From the NCBI GenBank assembly GCA_001873065.1, contig MNYM01000037.1, positions 1 through 64,000 on the forward strand: a stretch of 64,000 bases of DNA, in the 5' to 3' direction. The notes beneath the pieces were generated by a model that saw only the letters and a program-made list of their open reading frames with translations, had not been told where the DNA came from and searched no databases. This DNA is from Flavobacteriaceae bacterium CG2_30_31_66 (GTDB lineage: Bacteria; Bacteroidota; Bacteroidia; Flavobacteriales; Flavobacteriaceae). Numbering within the stretch: the stretch's first letter is position 1; each line of letters starts with the position of its first letter. This document shows, piece after piece, positions 36,101 to 43,295 of this stretch. Position numbers and translations under genes: made by a program.

Positions 36101-36473
36101 CATCATTTCTGAAACAAGACACTTCACCATCAGGAATTATGGGATTGTGAAACTGCGTAATTTGAATATTCTTTGGATTGTCAGGATATTCGTAATGTTT
36201 TCTATCCCAAGAAATTACCTCATTTGAAAATGATGATTTTACAGCTTTTCCAAAAAAAATTGCTTTTTTAATGGCTTCTTTATTTATAGCTGGCAAAACA
36301 CCCATTTGACCTGTGCAAACTGAACAAATATGTTGATTTGGTTGCTCAATTTCAAGATTAGGACACGAACAAAACAATTTCGATTTTGTGTTCAATCTGA
36401 CATGCGTTTCCAAGCCAATAATTAGCTCTAGATCATGTATTTTTAGTAATTCGTTTAATTGTTCTAGTTCCAT
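33132..36473 (-). CDS. gatB-aspS: Fused amidotransferase subunit GatB - aspartyl-tRNA synthetase
   Basis: A single 1113-residue open frame. Residues 1-477 are GatB: 'IIGLETHVRLNTKSKLFCSC', zinc cysteines 35, 37, 50 and 53, 'YEYPDNPKNIQITQF', and a YqeY-like tail domain ('GNQGKAGILVGKVI'). Residues 478-520 are a charged linker. Residues 521-1113 are a bacterial AspRS: OB-fold, motif 2 'FRDEDSRGDRQPEF', a GAD insertion and motif 3 'GIAWGIDRLMMI'. His550 ('VRDHGELIF') sits where the non-discriminating P. aeruginosa enzyme has His31 (Leu in E. coli), suggesting Asp is also charged on tRNA(Asn), to be amidated by GatCAB. It overlaps the gatA stop as TAATG. Confidence 0.95.
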   Translation of the reverse strand: MELEQLNELLKIHDLELIIGLETHVRLNTKSKLFCSCPNLEIEQPNQHICSVCTGQMGVLPAINKEAIKKAIFFGKAVKSSFSNEVISWDRKHYEYPDNPKNIQITQFHNPIIPDGEVSCFRNDGSQFTVSLTQVHIEEDAAKLMHEKEISLVDFNKAGVPLIEIVTEPCIRHIEDASIYAQYIQRIVQNLKISEANLEKGEFKSDVSVSLRKKHSYNLNPRTEIKNLNSFKFMVEALKEEVEKQLNYYIENKEFRPDQTTVLWDADLKQTKTMRKKEFEADYRFIAEPDIPFVNIKNVIESIDIDLNSLPYAVESVLIKGGVLPQDAKFFTADSLRSETFVAINNVIQEPSFVAKTLVNNIGADEYKNIHNVAHLSEIFQLFKEEKITAVLVQNAILNYLKDQTFDYNKYFDENTISKEIVKNAVEKVILENAAISNDIKAGNQGKAGILVGKVIAIIGKGASGKMVREEILYQLESTDEISVDEKSINQHQTSKVKIQKTENKDEEELQRIPIIIKENYRTHKASEITENTINQEVTLSGWVSSVRDHGELIFIDLRDSSYEIFQVRLSRETFPNLDELVKLKPETVIMVTGIVVKRNEDDYNTSLTTGKIELETTNLEILNLSKTLPFEIKRAFKSNETIRFQYKFLDHRNEEVRKAIINRHKVIKLLRDLLDEEEFLEIETPILTAGTDEGAREFIVPTRKQAGSFYTLPQAPQQFKQMLMVGGFEKYFQIARCFRDEDSRGDRQPEFTQLDMEMAYTSMQKIIDLNTKLFNEVVTKIYGNKWILRPFEIITYKDAMDFYGCDRPDLRFGLQMQDITKIVKETTFQVFSKPIEAGGIVKCIKVSAKDQGFKRMSKGQIENLTAIAQQYGLGGLAYIIVNENELQSPIIKFLGEEIAENIIKTTNAQIGDIVFFSASDYATANKALDAVRQEMGRILKLINPKELRPAWVIDFPMFEKNDDGKWTFTHNPFSMPAVKDLEKHLNGNDAEIGSIIAQQYDLILNGYEIGGGSIRAHKSEILEATYKNMGYHKEEMLKSVGTMYKAFQYGAPPHGGIAWGIDRLMMILEKKASIREVMAFPKTGTSEDLLFGSPSPLSDKKVEEMNVKVIKK

Positions 36474-37873
36474 TATAATACCTCTTTTAAAAAGTTTGCG
36501 AATTTTAAAAGTATTTCGTCATTGGTTTTTGCAGCTGAAATTTGTAATCCTGTGGATGTTCCTTGTGGAATTGTTAAGGTTGGTAATTGTCCCAAACTGA
36601 ATCCAACTGTGTAAGCATCAGATAAATACATTGCTAAAGGATCTTTCAAGCTGTCACCAATTTTAGGTGGACATTTAGGTGTTACAGGTGATAAAATAAT
36701 AGCTACTTCTTGAAAATCTCTTTCAAAATTTTCTGAAATTTCATTTTTTAGATTGATGGCTTTCAAATAAATTTCATCCGAAAAACCTTGAGATAAAACT
36801 TGATTTCCACCAACAATTCTGCGTTTTGTTTCTTCAGAAAAATTTTCAGAACGTGTTATTGAATACGTGTCTTTTAGATTCTTTCCTTCCATTCTGTTGC
36901 CATAATTTGTGCCATCTAATCTTGATAAATTAGAGGCAGTTTCTGCCATTACAAGCGTATAATAAGTAGAAACTAATGTTTCAGAATCAAAAAAATCAAG
37001 TTCTTTTACTTCAATTCCTTTTGATTTTATTTTTTCAATTGCAGCTAAAAAATCAGCTTTAATTTCTGAATCAATTGCATTGTTCTCGATAAAATTTTTA
37101 AAATACCCAATTGCTTTTATTTCAGATGCAGTTGAAATATTTTCGTCAGAAATGATGTCAGATTTATAAGTTGTTTGGTCTTTAACATCAATGCCACTTA
37201 TGGTATTTAATACAATTCTAATATCTTCAATTGATGTTGCAATAGGACCCACACAATCTGTTGAAGAGGCATAAGCAAGCAATCCAAAACGAGAAACTCT
37301 TCCATACGTTGGTTTCAAACCATAGACTTTATTATACCCTGAAGGTTGTCTTACAGAGCCTCCAGTATCTCCTCCAATTGAAAAAACAGTAAATTGTTTG
37401 GCAACATTTACTGCAGATCCTCCACTTGAACCACCTGCAACCAAAGCTGGATTTATCGCATTTTTTACAGCACCAAAAATGGTGTTTTCTGAAGACGAAC
37501 CATGACCAAAACTGTCGCAATTTTCTTTCACGATTGGAATTGCTCCAGCATCAATTAACTTTTGAATGGCTGTTGCTGTGTATGCAGCTTTATAGTTTTT
37601 TAAAAAATCAGAACTTGCAGTTGTGAAAGTTCCTTGCAACATATACACGTCTTTCACGCCAAAAGGAATGCCCTCTAGTAAGCCAATTTCTTGTCTATTT
37701 TTAATTTTCTCATCCACTTTTTTTGCTTTTTCGAGAGCGAAATCTTCTAAAAGTGAATTGACAGTATTGTGCGAATTTGGTTTTAAAGCTGCTAATTTTT
37801 CTTGTATCAAAGTTGTACAAGTAATTTTTTGATCAACCAATTGTTGATGAATTTTTCTAATTTGTGATTCCAT
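36473..37873 (-). CDS. gatA: Asp/Glu-tRNA amidotransferase subunit A
   Basis: A 466-residue amidase-family enzyme that releases ammonia from Gln for transfer to Asp-tRNA(Asn) or Glu-tRNA(Gln). The Ser-cisSer-Lys triad fits Lys74 in 'FGVKDVYM', Ser149/150 in 'GGSSGGSAV' and Ser173 in 'GGDTGGSVRQPSGY'. The segment 'ENCDSFGHGSSSENTIFG' differs from the usual 'DEFAMGSS' version but keeps the GSS-EN core. Its ATG lies 2 bases after the gatC stop and its stop overlaps the gatB-aspS start, so the three form one operon. Confidence 0.92.
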   Translation of the reverse strand: MESQIRKIHQQLVDQKITCTTLIQEKLAALKPNSHNTVNSLLEDFALEKAKKVDEKIKNRQEIGLLEGIPFGVKDVYMLQGTFTTASSDFLKNYKAAYTATAIQKLIDAGAIPIVKENCDSFGHGSSSENTIFGAVKNAINPALVAGGSSGGSAVNVAKQFTVFSIGGDTGGSVRQPSGYNKVYGLKPTYGRVSRFGLLAYASSTDCVGPIATSIEDIRIVLNTISGIDVKDQTTYKSDIISDENISTASEIKAIGYFKNFIENNAIDSEIKADFLAAIEKIKSKGIEVKELDFFDSETLVSTYYTLVMAETASNLSRLDGTNYGNRMEGKNLKDTYSITRSENFSEETKRRIVGGNQVLSQGFSDEIYLKAINLKNEISENFERDFQEVAIILSPVTPKCPPKIGDSLKDPLAMYLSDAYTVGFSLGQLPTLTIPQGTSTGLQISAAKTNDEILLKFANFLKEVL

Positions 37874-37875
37874 GG

Positions 37876-38145
37876 CTATTCTTCAATCACTTTGGATACC
37901 ACTAAATATCCATTTTTTTCTTTTGGGAAGTTTTCGATAATGATTTTTTTCTCGTTCTCAGAACTTTCAATAACAATATCGTCTCTCAAATAATCAATCG
38001 AAACAACTTTTTGATGATTTTTTAGATGAAAATCATTGTTTAAATTGGTAGCCTTTTTTATAACATCAAATAGTTTTGAAACAGTTTCAGAGGGTTTTGC
38101 ACCTTTGATACTTGATAAAACGTCAACAGTCATTATTTTATTCAT
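37876..38145 (-). CDS. gatC: Divergent Asp/Glu-tRNA amidotransferase subunit C
   Basis: An 89-residue protein upstream of gatA. Only the C-terminal end resembles GatC ('YLRDDIVIESSENEKKIIIE' and 'GYLVVSKVIEE', parallel to the 'lR.D.v...nap...gyf.VP.vie' of normal GatC). The N-terminal helical half usually found ('iekLa.L.l.eeE...') is replaced by 'VLSSIKGAKPSETVSKLFDVI'. Position and end make GatC likely. The start could be 38145 or the ATG at 38133. A TAGTTTTG sequence (38181-38188, minus) fits the -7 box of an operon promoter. Confidence 0.7.
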   Translation of the reverse strand: MNKIMTVDVLSSIKGAKPSETVSKLFDVIKKATNLNNDFHLKNHQKVVSIDYLRDDIVIESSENEKKIIIENFPKEKNGYLVVSKVIEE

Positions 38146-38455
38146 CGTTTTTTTTACTTTTAAATTACCTTTAAATCGAGCAAAACTACAAAAGTTTTAA
38201 CATCAGTTAAAGTATTATTCAAATAAAATACACCAACAGCTCGACAAAAAGCCATTGGTGTATAAATTAATTCAGTAAATTCAAATCAAACACATGTTTT
38301 GAAATGCAAATGACTTAATTTACAATATAAATGTAAACTAAAGTTATAAAAATAGTTATGATTTGTAATTAAAATAAGAAAATATATATAAATATGTAAT
38401 CAAGTTTATATGTAATTTTTAATATCACAACTTATTCAAAAAAACTACTATAAAA
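38146..38455. other. Gene-free stretch between gatC and the trp promoter
   Basis: About 310 bases, very A/T-rich. It holds the putative gatC promoter and a 9-bp inverted repeat (ATACACCAA at 38228-38236 with TTGGTGTAT at 38255-38263, 18-base loop) without a poly-T tail. I see no reading frame or RNA gene here. Confidence 0.5.
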
Positions 38456-38487
38456 TTTGTTCAAATAAAAAAGCCTTTCTACATTTG
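38456..38487 (+). promoter_or_regulatory. Promoter of the trp operon
   Basis: TTTG (38456-38459), 20 bases, TACATTTG (38480-38487): a near-perfect Bacteroidetes promoter. The start site, 5-8 bases after the last G, falls at 38492-38495, that is, at or just before the ATG of the leader peptide. Confidence 0.75.
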
Positions 38488-38494
38488 TTGCTCA

Positions 38495-38542
38495 ATGAAA
38501 AATCAAAAAAATATATGGTGGTGGAACTCTCTTAAAAATTAA
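38495..38542 (+). CDS. trpL: trp operon leader peptide with three consecutive Trp codons
   Basis: The 15-codon frame reads MKNQKNIWWWNSLKN and stops with TAA at 38540-38542. Three Trp codons in a row (38516-38524) just upstream of trpE are the classic sign of an attenuation leader peptide. A transcription terminator follows at 38576-38604. The promoter position suggests the transcript begins at or near the A of the ATG, so it may be translated as a leaderless message. Confidence 0.85.
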   Translation: MKNQKNIWWWNSLKN

Positions 38543-38604
38543 GTGAGAAAAATCCTATATAAAAAAAATATTTTTAAAGGCTTATCTCACGATAAGCCTT
38601 TTTT
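38527..38604 (+). promoter_or_regulatory. trp attenuator with alternative hairpins
   Basis: Three pairings are possible. 1:2 is CTCTCTTAA (38527-38535) with TTAAGTGAG (38539-38547), one mismatch, overlapping the leader stop. 2:3 is GTGAGA (38543-38548) with TCTCAC (38585-38590). 3:4 is AAAGGCTTATC (38576-38586) with GATAAGCCTTT (38591-38601), followed by TTT, a strong terminator. A ribosome stalled at the Trp codons would block 1:2, allow 2:3 and so prevent termination when Trp is scarce. The 2:3 stem is only 6 bp, the weakest part of the model. Confidence 0.75.
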
Positions 38605-38630
38605 AATGATATTGAAATCAAGTTGATGAT

Positions 38631-40025
38631 ATGATACAAGACATCCATTTTAAAACAATTTTTAAAACAAAAATAGCTGATACTATTACTCCTGTTGGGT
38701 TGTATTTGCGTTTTCGTGATAAATTCGCCAATACTTTATTGTTGGAAAGTTCTGATTATCACAGCAAAGAAGAAAGTTTTTCTTTTTTATGTATAGAACC
38801 TGTGATTACGATTCAAGCTAAAAATCATTTTTTGAGTTTTTCTCACAAAGAAGTTGAATTAGCGAATAAAGAAATTGGAAAGAACTTTAATCAAATTTTT
38901 GAAAAATACAGTAAAAATATTCAATTAGATTGTACAGCTGAGTTAAAATCTTTCAATGGATTGTATGGTTATACAACCTATGACTCAGTTCAATATTTTG
39001 AAAATATTGCACTCAATGTTGCTGAAGCACCTTCTGCAATTCCTTTATTACAATACAGTTTTTACAGATTTATAATTGCTATCAATCATTTTAATGATGA
39101 AATGACTTTGATTGAAAATATTGAAGAAGGTCAACAATCGAATATTTCTGAAATCGAAAAAATTATTGATGCACAAGCATTTAATACTCAAAAGTTTACT
39201 GTTGAAGGTGAAGAAACTTCCAATTGTACCAATGAAGATTTTAAAGAATATGTTGTCAAAGCAAAGTCACATTGCAAAAGAGGCGATGTTTTTCAATTGG
39301 TATTATCGCGTCAATTTCAGCAAAAATTCAAAGGCGATGAATTCAATGTTTATAGGGCTTTGCGCTCCATAAATCCTTCACCTTATTTGTTTTATTTTGA
39401 TTATGGTTCTTTCAAATTGATGGGTTCTTCACCAGAAGCGCAAATCAAAATTTCCAACGGAAAAGCAATTATCAATCCAATTGCAGGAACTTTTCGTAGA
39501 ACAGGTGAAATGGCAAAAGACATTCAATTAGGAAAATCGTTGTCGACCGACAAAAAAGAAACTGCAGAACATGTCATGTTGGTTGATTTGGCACGAAATG
39601 ATTTAAGCAAACATGCTGATAATGTGACCGTTGATGTTTTTAAAGAAATACAATATTTTAGTCATGTGATCCATTTGGTTTCCACAGTTTCAGGGCAATT
39701 AAAGGGAAATCCAATAGAAATTGTTGGAGATACTTTTCCTGCAGGAACCTTAAGTGGTGCCCCAAAATACAAAGCCATGCAATTAATTGACACGTATGAA
39801 AATCAGTCTCGTGGATTTTATGGAGGTGCAGTTGGTATTATTGGTTTGGATGGTTCAGTCAATTTAGCGATTGCAATTCGCTCATTTGTGAGTAAAAATA
39901 ACGAGTTGTATTATCAAGCAGGAGCAGGAATTGTCATTCATTCTGATGAAGAAAAAGAATTACAGGAAGTAAATAATAAGTTAACAGCGTTGAAAAAAGC
40001 GTTGATTTTAGCCGAAAAAATATAA
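38631..40025 (+). CDS. trpE: Anthranilate synthase component I
   Basis: A 464-residue chorismate-using enzyme that makes anthranilate with TrpG. Motifs in order: the Trp feedback site 'TLLLESSDYHSKEESFSF', 'GDVFQLVLSRQF', 'LMGSSPEAQIKI', 'NPIAGTFRRTGE', 'VDLARNDLSKHA', and 'AGTLSGAPKYKAMQLI'. The LLES-type motif implies allosteric inhibition by tryptophan, in addition to attenuation upstream. First gene of a complete trpEGDCFBA order. The 130-base gap to trpG holds a repeat doublet. Confidence 0.95.
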   Translation: MIQDIHFKTIFKTKIADTITPVGLYLRFRDKFANTLLLESSDYHSKEESFSFLCIEPVITIQAKNHFLSFSHKEVELANKEIGKNFNQIFEKYSKNIQLDCTAELKSFNGLYGYTTYDSVQYFENIALNVAEAPSAIPLLQYSFYRFIIAINHFNDEMTLIENIEEGQQSNISEIEKIIDAQAFNTQKFTVEGEETSNCTNEDFKEYVVKAKSHCKRGDVFQLVLSRQFQQKFKGDEFNVYRALRSINPSPYLFYFDYGSFKLMGSSPEAQIKISNGKAIINPIAGTFRRTGEMAKDIQLGKSLSTDKKETAEHVMLVDLARNDLSKHADNVTVDVFKEIQYFSHVIHLVSTVSGQLKGNPIEIVGDTFPAGTLSGAPKYKAMQLIDTYENQSRGFYGGAVGIIGLDGSVNLAIAIRSFVSKNNELYYQAGAGIVIHSDEEKELQEVNNKLTALKKALILAEKI

Positions 40026-40026
40026 A

Positions 40027-40155
40027 AGCCCTTTCCAACTTCCCCAAAAGGGGAAGAGTTTGGATTGGGAATAAAATTAAAAATCAAGAATAGAAAAAAT
40101 ATTAACTATATAAAACGCAACAGTTCCCTCCCTTTTGGAAGGTTAGAATGGGCTT
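40027..40155. repeat. REP-like inverted doublet between trpE and trpG
   Basis: The left arm (40027-40056) begins AGCCCTTTCCAACTTCCCC and continues AAAAGGGGAAG; the right arm (40124-40155) contains CCCTCCCTTTTGGAAGGTTA and ends GGGCTT, directly at the trpG ATG (40156). The arms match those of the doublet at 7062-7192 in sequence and orientation, and the total length is 129 against 131 bases. Both centres contain GAAAAAATAT-ACTAT (here 40093-40109). Confidence 0.7.
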
Positions 40156-40740
40156 ATGAACATATTAATTTTAGATAATTACGATTCGTTTACATACAAC
40201 CTAGTTCACATGGTTGAAAAAATTACAGGAAATTTTCCAACAGTTTTTAGAAACGATGAAATCAGTATAGAAAATGTGGGCAATTATGATATGATTGTGT
40301 TGTCTCCAGGACCTGGAATTCCTGATGAAGCAGGCATTTTAAAAGAAGTCATCAAAACCTATGCTAGAAAAAAACCAATTTTTGGAGTTTGTTTGGGATT
40401 ACAAGCAATAACAGAAGTTTTTGGAGGAAAAATTGTCAATTTAGACGATGTTTTTCATGGAGTTGCCACAGAAATGACAGTGACAGATTCATCAGCAATT
40501 ATTTTTAAAGACGTTCCTGAAAAATTTATGGCTGGGCGTTATCATTCTTGGGCAGCTTCTGATGAAGGTTTTCCAGCAGAAATTATGATTACAGCAAGAG
40601 ATGAAGATGGAGGAATTCAGGCTTTAGAACATAAAGTTTTCAATATTAGCGCAGTACAATTTCATCCAGAATCTATTTTGACAGATGTTGGAGAACAATT
40701 GGTTCGCAATTTTATAGATAATGCCAAAGCAAAAAGCTAA
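40156..40740 (+). CDS. trpG: Anthranilate synthase component II (glutamine amidotransferase)
   Basis: A 194-residue class I glutaminase that feeds ammonia to TrpE. The nucleophile is Cys79 in 'FGVCLGLQAI', and the His-Glu pair is in 'VQFHPESIL'. The oxyanion strand 'LSPGPGIPDEAG' is present. The last residues 'AKAKS' and the following bases are low-complexity AAAAGC repeats. The ATG abuts the right arm of the repeat doublet, so its ribosome-binding region is inside the repeat. A p-aminobenzoate role (PabA) in addition is possible. Confidence 0.94.
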   Translation: MNILILDNYDSFTYNLVHMVEKITGNFPTVFRNDEISIENVGNYDMIVLSPGPGIPDEAGILKEVIKTYARKKPIFGVCLGLQAITEVFGGKIVNLDDVFHGVATEMTVTDSSAIIFKDVPEKFMAGRYHSWAASDEGFPAEIMITARDEDGGIQALEHKVFNISAVQFHPESILTDVGEQLVRNFIDNAKAKS

Positions 40741-40764
40741 AAGCAAAAAGCCAAAAGCTACATT

Positions 40765-41751
40765 ATGAAAGAAACATTAAACAAATTATACAATCACGAA
40801 CGCTTATCAAAAGAGGAATCAAAACAAGTTTTAAAAGATATTGCTGCTGAAAAATTCAATGAAGCACATGTAATTTCTTTTTTGACTGTTTTTATGATGC
40901 GTCCAATTTCGGTTAATGAATTGTCAGGTTTTAGAGATGCTTTAAAAGAATTATCTATAAAAGTTGATTTTTCTGAATTCAATACGATTGATATTGTTGG
41001 CACTGGTGGTGATGGAAAAAATACGTTTAATATTTCAACATTGACCTCATTTGTGGTTGCTGGAACTGGACAAAAAGTTGCCAAACATGGCAATTATTCT
41101 TTGTCATCTCAATCAGGTTCTTCTGATATGTTAGAAAGTTTTGGATATGAATTTTCGAATGATCAATACGTTTTAAAAAATCAATTAGAGAAAGCAAATA
41201 TTTGTTTTTTACATGCACCCAAATTTCATCCAGCCATGAAAGCTGTTGGACCCACAAGAAAGGCATTAGGATTGAAAACATTTTTCAATATTTTAGGGCC
41301 TTTAGTGAATCCAAGTTCTCCAAAAAATCATTTTTTAGGAACGTTTAATTTGGAAGTTGCACGTTTGTATCATTACATTTTGCAAGAAGAAAATAGCAAT
41401 TACGGAATCATTCATGCGGTGGATGGTTATGACGAAATTTCATTAACAAGTGACTTTAAACTATTCACTAAAACTGGCGAAAAAATGATTTCTCCAGAAA
41501 GTTTAGGAATGAAAAGAATTGCAAAAGAAGCTATTTTTGGAGGAAATTCTGTGGCTGATGCAGCTAAAATATTTCAACAAATTATTGAAGGAAAAGGAAC
41601 AGAAGCACAAAACAATGTTGTCTTGACAAATGCGGCTTTTGCGCTTCAAATTGTCAATGAAACCAAGACTTTTGACAACGCTTTTGAAGAAGCTAAAGAG
41701 TCTCTTTTTGGATTGAAAGCAAAAAAGTGTTTAGAAATAATTACGAATTAG
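40765..41751 (+). CDS. trpD: Anthranilate phosphoribosyltransferase
   Basis: A 328-residue enzyme that joins anthranilate to PRPP. The PRPP/Mg site is 'DIVGTGGDGKNTFNIST', the anthranilate-binding region includes 'VAKHGNYSLSSQSGSSDMLE' and 'FLHAPKFHPAMKAVGPTRKA', and 'FNILGPLVNP' is also conserved. The length is typical. The 3' end overlaps nothing; the trpC ATG follows 12 bases after the stop. Confidence 0.95.
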   Translation: MKETLNKLYNHERLSKEESKQVLKDIAAEKFNEAHVISFLTVFMMRPISVNELSGFRDALKELSIKVDFSEFNTIDIVGTGGDGKNTFNISTLTSFVVAGTGQKVAKHGNYSLSSQSGSSDMLESFGYEFSNDQYVLKNQLEKANICFLHAPKFHPAMKAVGPTRKALGLKTFFNILGPLVNPSSPKNHFLGTFNLEVARLYHYILQEENSNYGIIHAVDGYDEISLTSDFKLFTKTGEKMISPESLGMKRIAKEAIFGGNSVADAAKIFQQIIEGKGTEAQNNVVLTNAAFALQIVNETKTFDNAFEEAKESLFGLKAKKCLEIITN

Positions 41752-41762
41752 GAAATATTTAT

Positions 41763-42551
41763 ATGACCATACTTGATAAAATCATCGCATTTAAAAAAAA
41801 GGAAGTTGCTAAAATTAGAGCAGAAGTTCCTTTGAAAAAATTAATTGAAAGTCCAAATTTTAATAGAGAAGTTTTTTCATTGGAAAAATCGCTTTTAGAT
41901 TTCAATTCGACTGGAATTATTGCCGAATTCAAACGTCAATCGCCTTCAAAAGGAATCATCAATGATAAAGTGGGTATTGCTGAAGTGACACAAGGCTATT
42001 TGGATGCCAATGTTGCTGCACAATCTATTTTGACAGATTTATCCTTTTTTGGAGGAACCATGGCAGATTTGATGGAAGCAAGAGTTATCAATCAAGAAAA
42101 ACCTATTTTAAGAAAGGATTTTATCGTTGACGGATTTCAAATAGTGGAAGCAAAAGCCATTGGAGCAGATGTTATTTTATTGATTGCTTCGTGTTTAACG
42201 TCTTTGGAATTAAAAAACTATGGAAAATTAGCCAATGAGTTGGGTTTAGAGGTTTTGTATGAAGTTCATTCTCAGGAAGATTTGGATAGAATTGGCGATT
42301 TAAGTAACAAAATTATCGGAATTAACAATCGAAACTTAAACACTTTTGAAGTTGATTTAGAACATTCCATCAAATTGGCGGACCAAATTCCAGATTCTTC
42401 AATCAAAGTTTCCGAAAGTGGAATTTCTGATCCAAGAATTATTATTGGTTTGAAAGAATATGGTTTTCAAGGATTTTTGATTGGCGAAAATTTTATGAAA
42501 GAAGAAAATCCTGGAGAAGCTTGCCAAGAATTTATCAATCAAATTCGATAA
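41763..42551 (+). CDS. trpC: Indole-3-glycerol-phosphate synthase
   Basis: A 262-residue TIM barrel that closes the indole ring of CdRP. Key motifs: 'AEFKRQSPSKGII' (catalytic Lys), 'LRKDFIVDGFQIVEAK', 'LLIASCL', 'GINNRNLNTF' and 'SESGISDP'. I use the ATG at 41763 (MTILDKIIAFKKKEV), which matches the family N-terminus; the frame open to 41727 would overlap trpD. It is separate from trpF here, unlike the fused E. coli protein, but lies 1 base away from it. Confidence 0.95.
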   Translation: MTILDKIIAFKKKEVAKIRAEVPLKKLIESPNFNREVFSLEKSLLDFNSTGIIAEFKRQSPSKGIINDKVGIAEVTQGYLDANVAAQSILTDLSFFGGTMADLMEARVINQEKPILRKDFIVDGFQIVEAKAIGADVILLIASCLTSLELKNYGKLANELGLEVLYEVHSQEDLDRIGDLSNKIIGINNRNLNTFEVDLEHSIKLADQIPDSSIKVSESGISDPRIIIGLKEYGFQGFLIGENFMKEENPGEACQEFINQIR

Positions 42552-42552
42552 A

Positions 42553-43236
42553 ATGAAACTGAAAGTTTGCGGAATGAAATTCACAGAAAATATCCAACAA
42601 GTTGCAGCTTTGCAACCTGATTATTTGGGGTTTATTTTCTATGAAAAATCTAAAAGAAATTTTGAAGGAATCATTCCTACATTCCCAAAAATTATCAAAA
42701 AAACGGGTGTTTTTGTCAATGAATATCTAGAAATTGTAGTTTCATTAGCAGAAGAATATCAATTGGAAGCCATTCAATTACATGGTGAGGAATCTGTTGA
42801 ATATATCAAGGAATTAAAAAGCCAAATCGAATTAAGTCAAGAATTATATCAAAGTGAAAAATCTAAATTAGGTAAAAAAAAGATTGTTGAAATTATCAAA
42901 GTTTTTGGCATCAAAGATCAGTTTGATTTTGATATTTTAAAACCATTTTTGGAAGTAGTTGATTATTTTTTATTTGATACAAAAGGTAATGAAAAAGGCG
43001 GAAATGGCATACATTTTAATTGGCAACTCTTAAAAAATTATCCATTTTCAAAACCTTTTTTTTTAAGTGGTGGAATTGGTTTGGATGATGTTGAAAAGTT
43101 GCAAGAAATCCTACAATCTAATTTGCCAATTTATGGATTAGATGTTAATAGTAAATTCGAAATTGAACCAGGGAAAAAAAATATAGAATTATTAAAAAAG
43201 TTTAAAAATAACGTCATTACAAACGTAGTGAAGTAA
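42553..43236 (+). CDS. trpF: Phosphoribosylanthranilate isomerase
   Basis: A 227-residue TIM barrel for the Amadori isomerisation of PRA to CdRP. The catalytic Cys is in 'KVCGMKFTENI' and the Asp in 'FLFDTKGNEKGGNGI', with phosphate binding at 'FLSGGIGLDD'. The C-terminus after 'IELLKKFKNN' (VITNVVK) is encoded by the left arm of a dispersed repeat (43212-43240), so the natural end of the gene has been replaced. The start codon lies 1 base after the trpC stop. Confidence 0.93.
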   Translation: MKLKVCGMKFTENIQQVAALQPDYLGFIFYEKSKRNFEGIIPTFPKIIKKTGVFVNEYLEIVVSLAEEYQLEAIQLHGEESVEYIKELKSQIELSQELYQSEKSKLGKKKIVEIIKVFGIKDQFDFDILKPFLEVVDYFLFDTKGNEKGGNGIHFNWQLLKNYPFSKPFFLSGGIGLDDVEKLQEILQSNLPIYGLDVNSKFEIEPGKKNIELLKKFKNNVITNVVK

Positions 43237-43280
43237 TCTGCTTATTAAAAAACGGATTGCCTCGTTTCTCGCAATGACAG
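43212..43280. repeat. Inverted-repeat element (GTCATT...AATCTG/CGGATTGC...AATGAC)
   Basis: The left arm (43212-43240) reads CGTCATTACAAACGTAGTGA and onward to AATCTG; the right arm (43252-43280) reads CGGATTGCCTCGTTTCTCGC and ends AATGACAG. The arms are imperfect inverse complements, around 70 percent, with an 11-base centre. The left arm provides the trpF stop codon. The right arm looks like a sequence I recall in other flavobacterial intergenic regions, ending CTCGCAATGAC. It separates trpF and trpB. Confidence 0.7.
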
Positions 43281-43295
43281 CATAAAACAAAAAAA

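Noticed and set aside
38228..38263. Hairpin ATACACCAA/TTGGTGTAT as a terminator or riboswitch
   Set aside because: It has a long 18-base loop and no poly-T tail in either direction. I could not match it to a known RNA family.
38471..38478. AAGCCTTT upstream of trpL as part of the attenuator (it can pair with AAAGGCTT in the terminator)
   Set aside because: It lies between the -33 and -7 boxes of the proposed promoter and so would not be transcribed.
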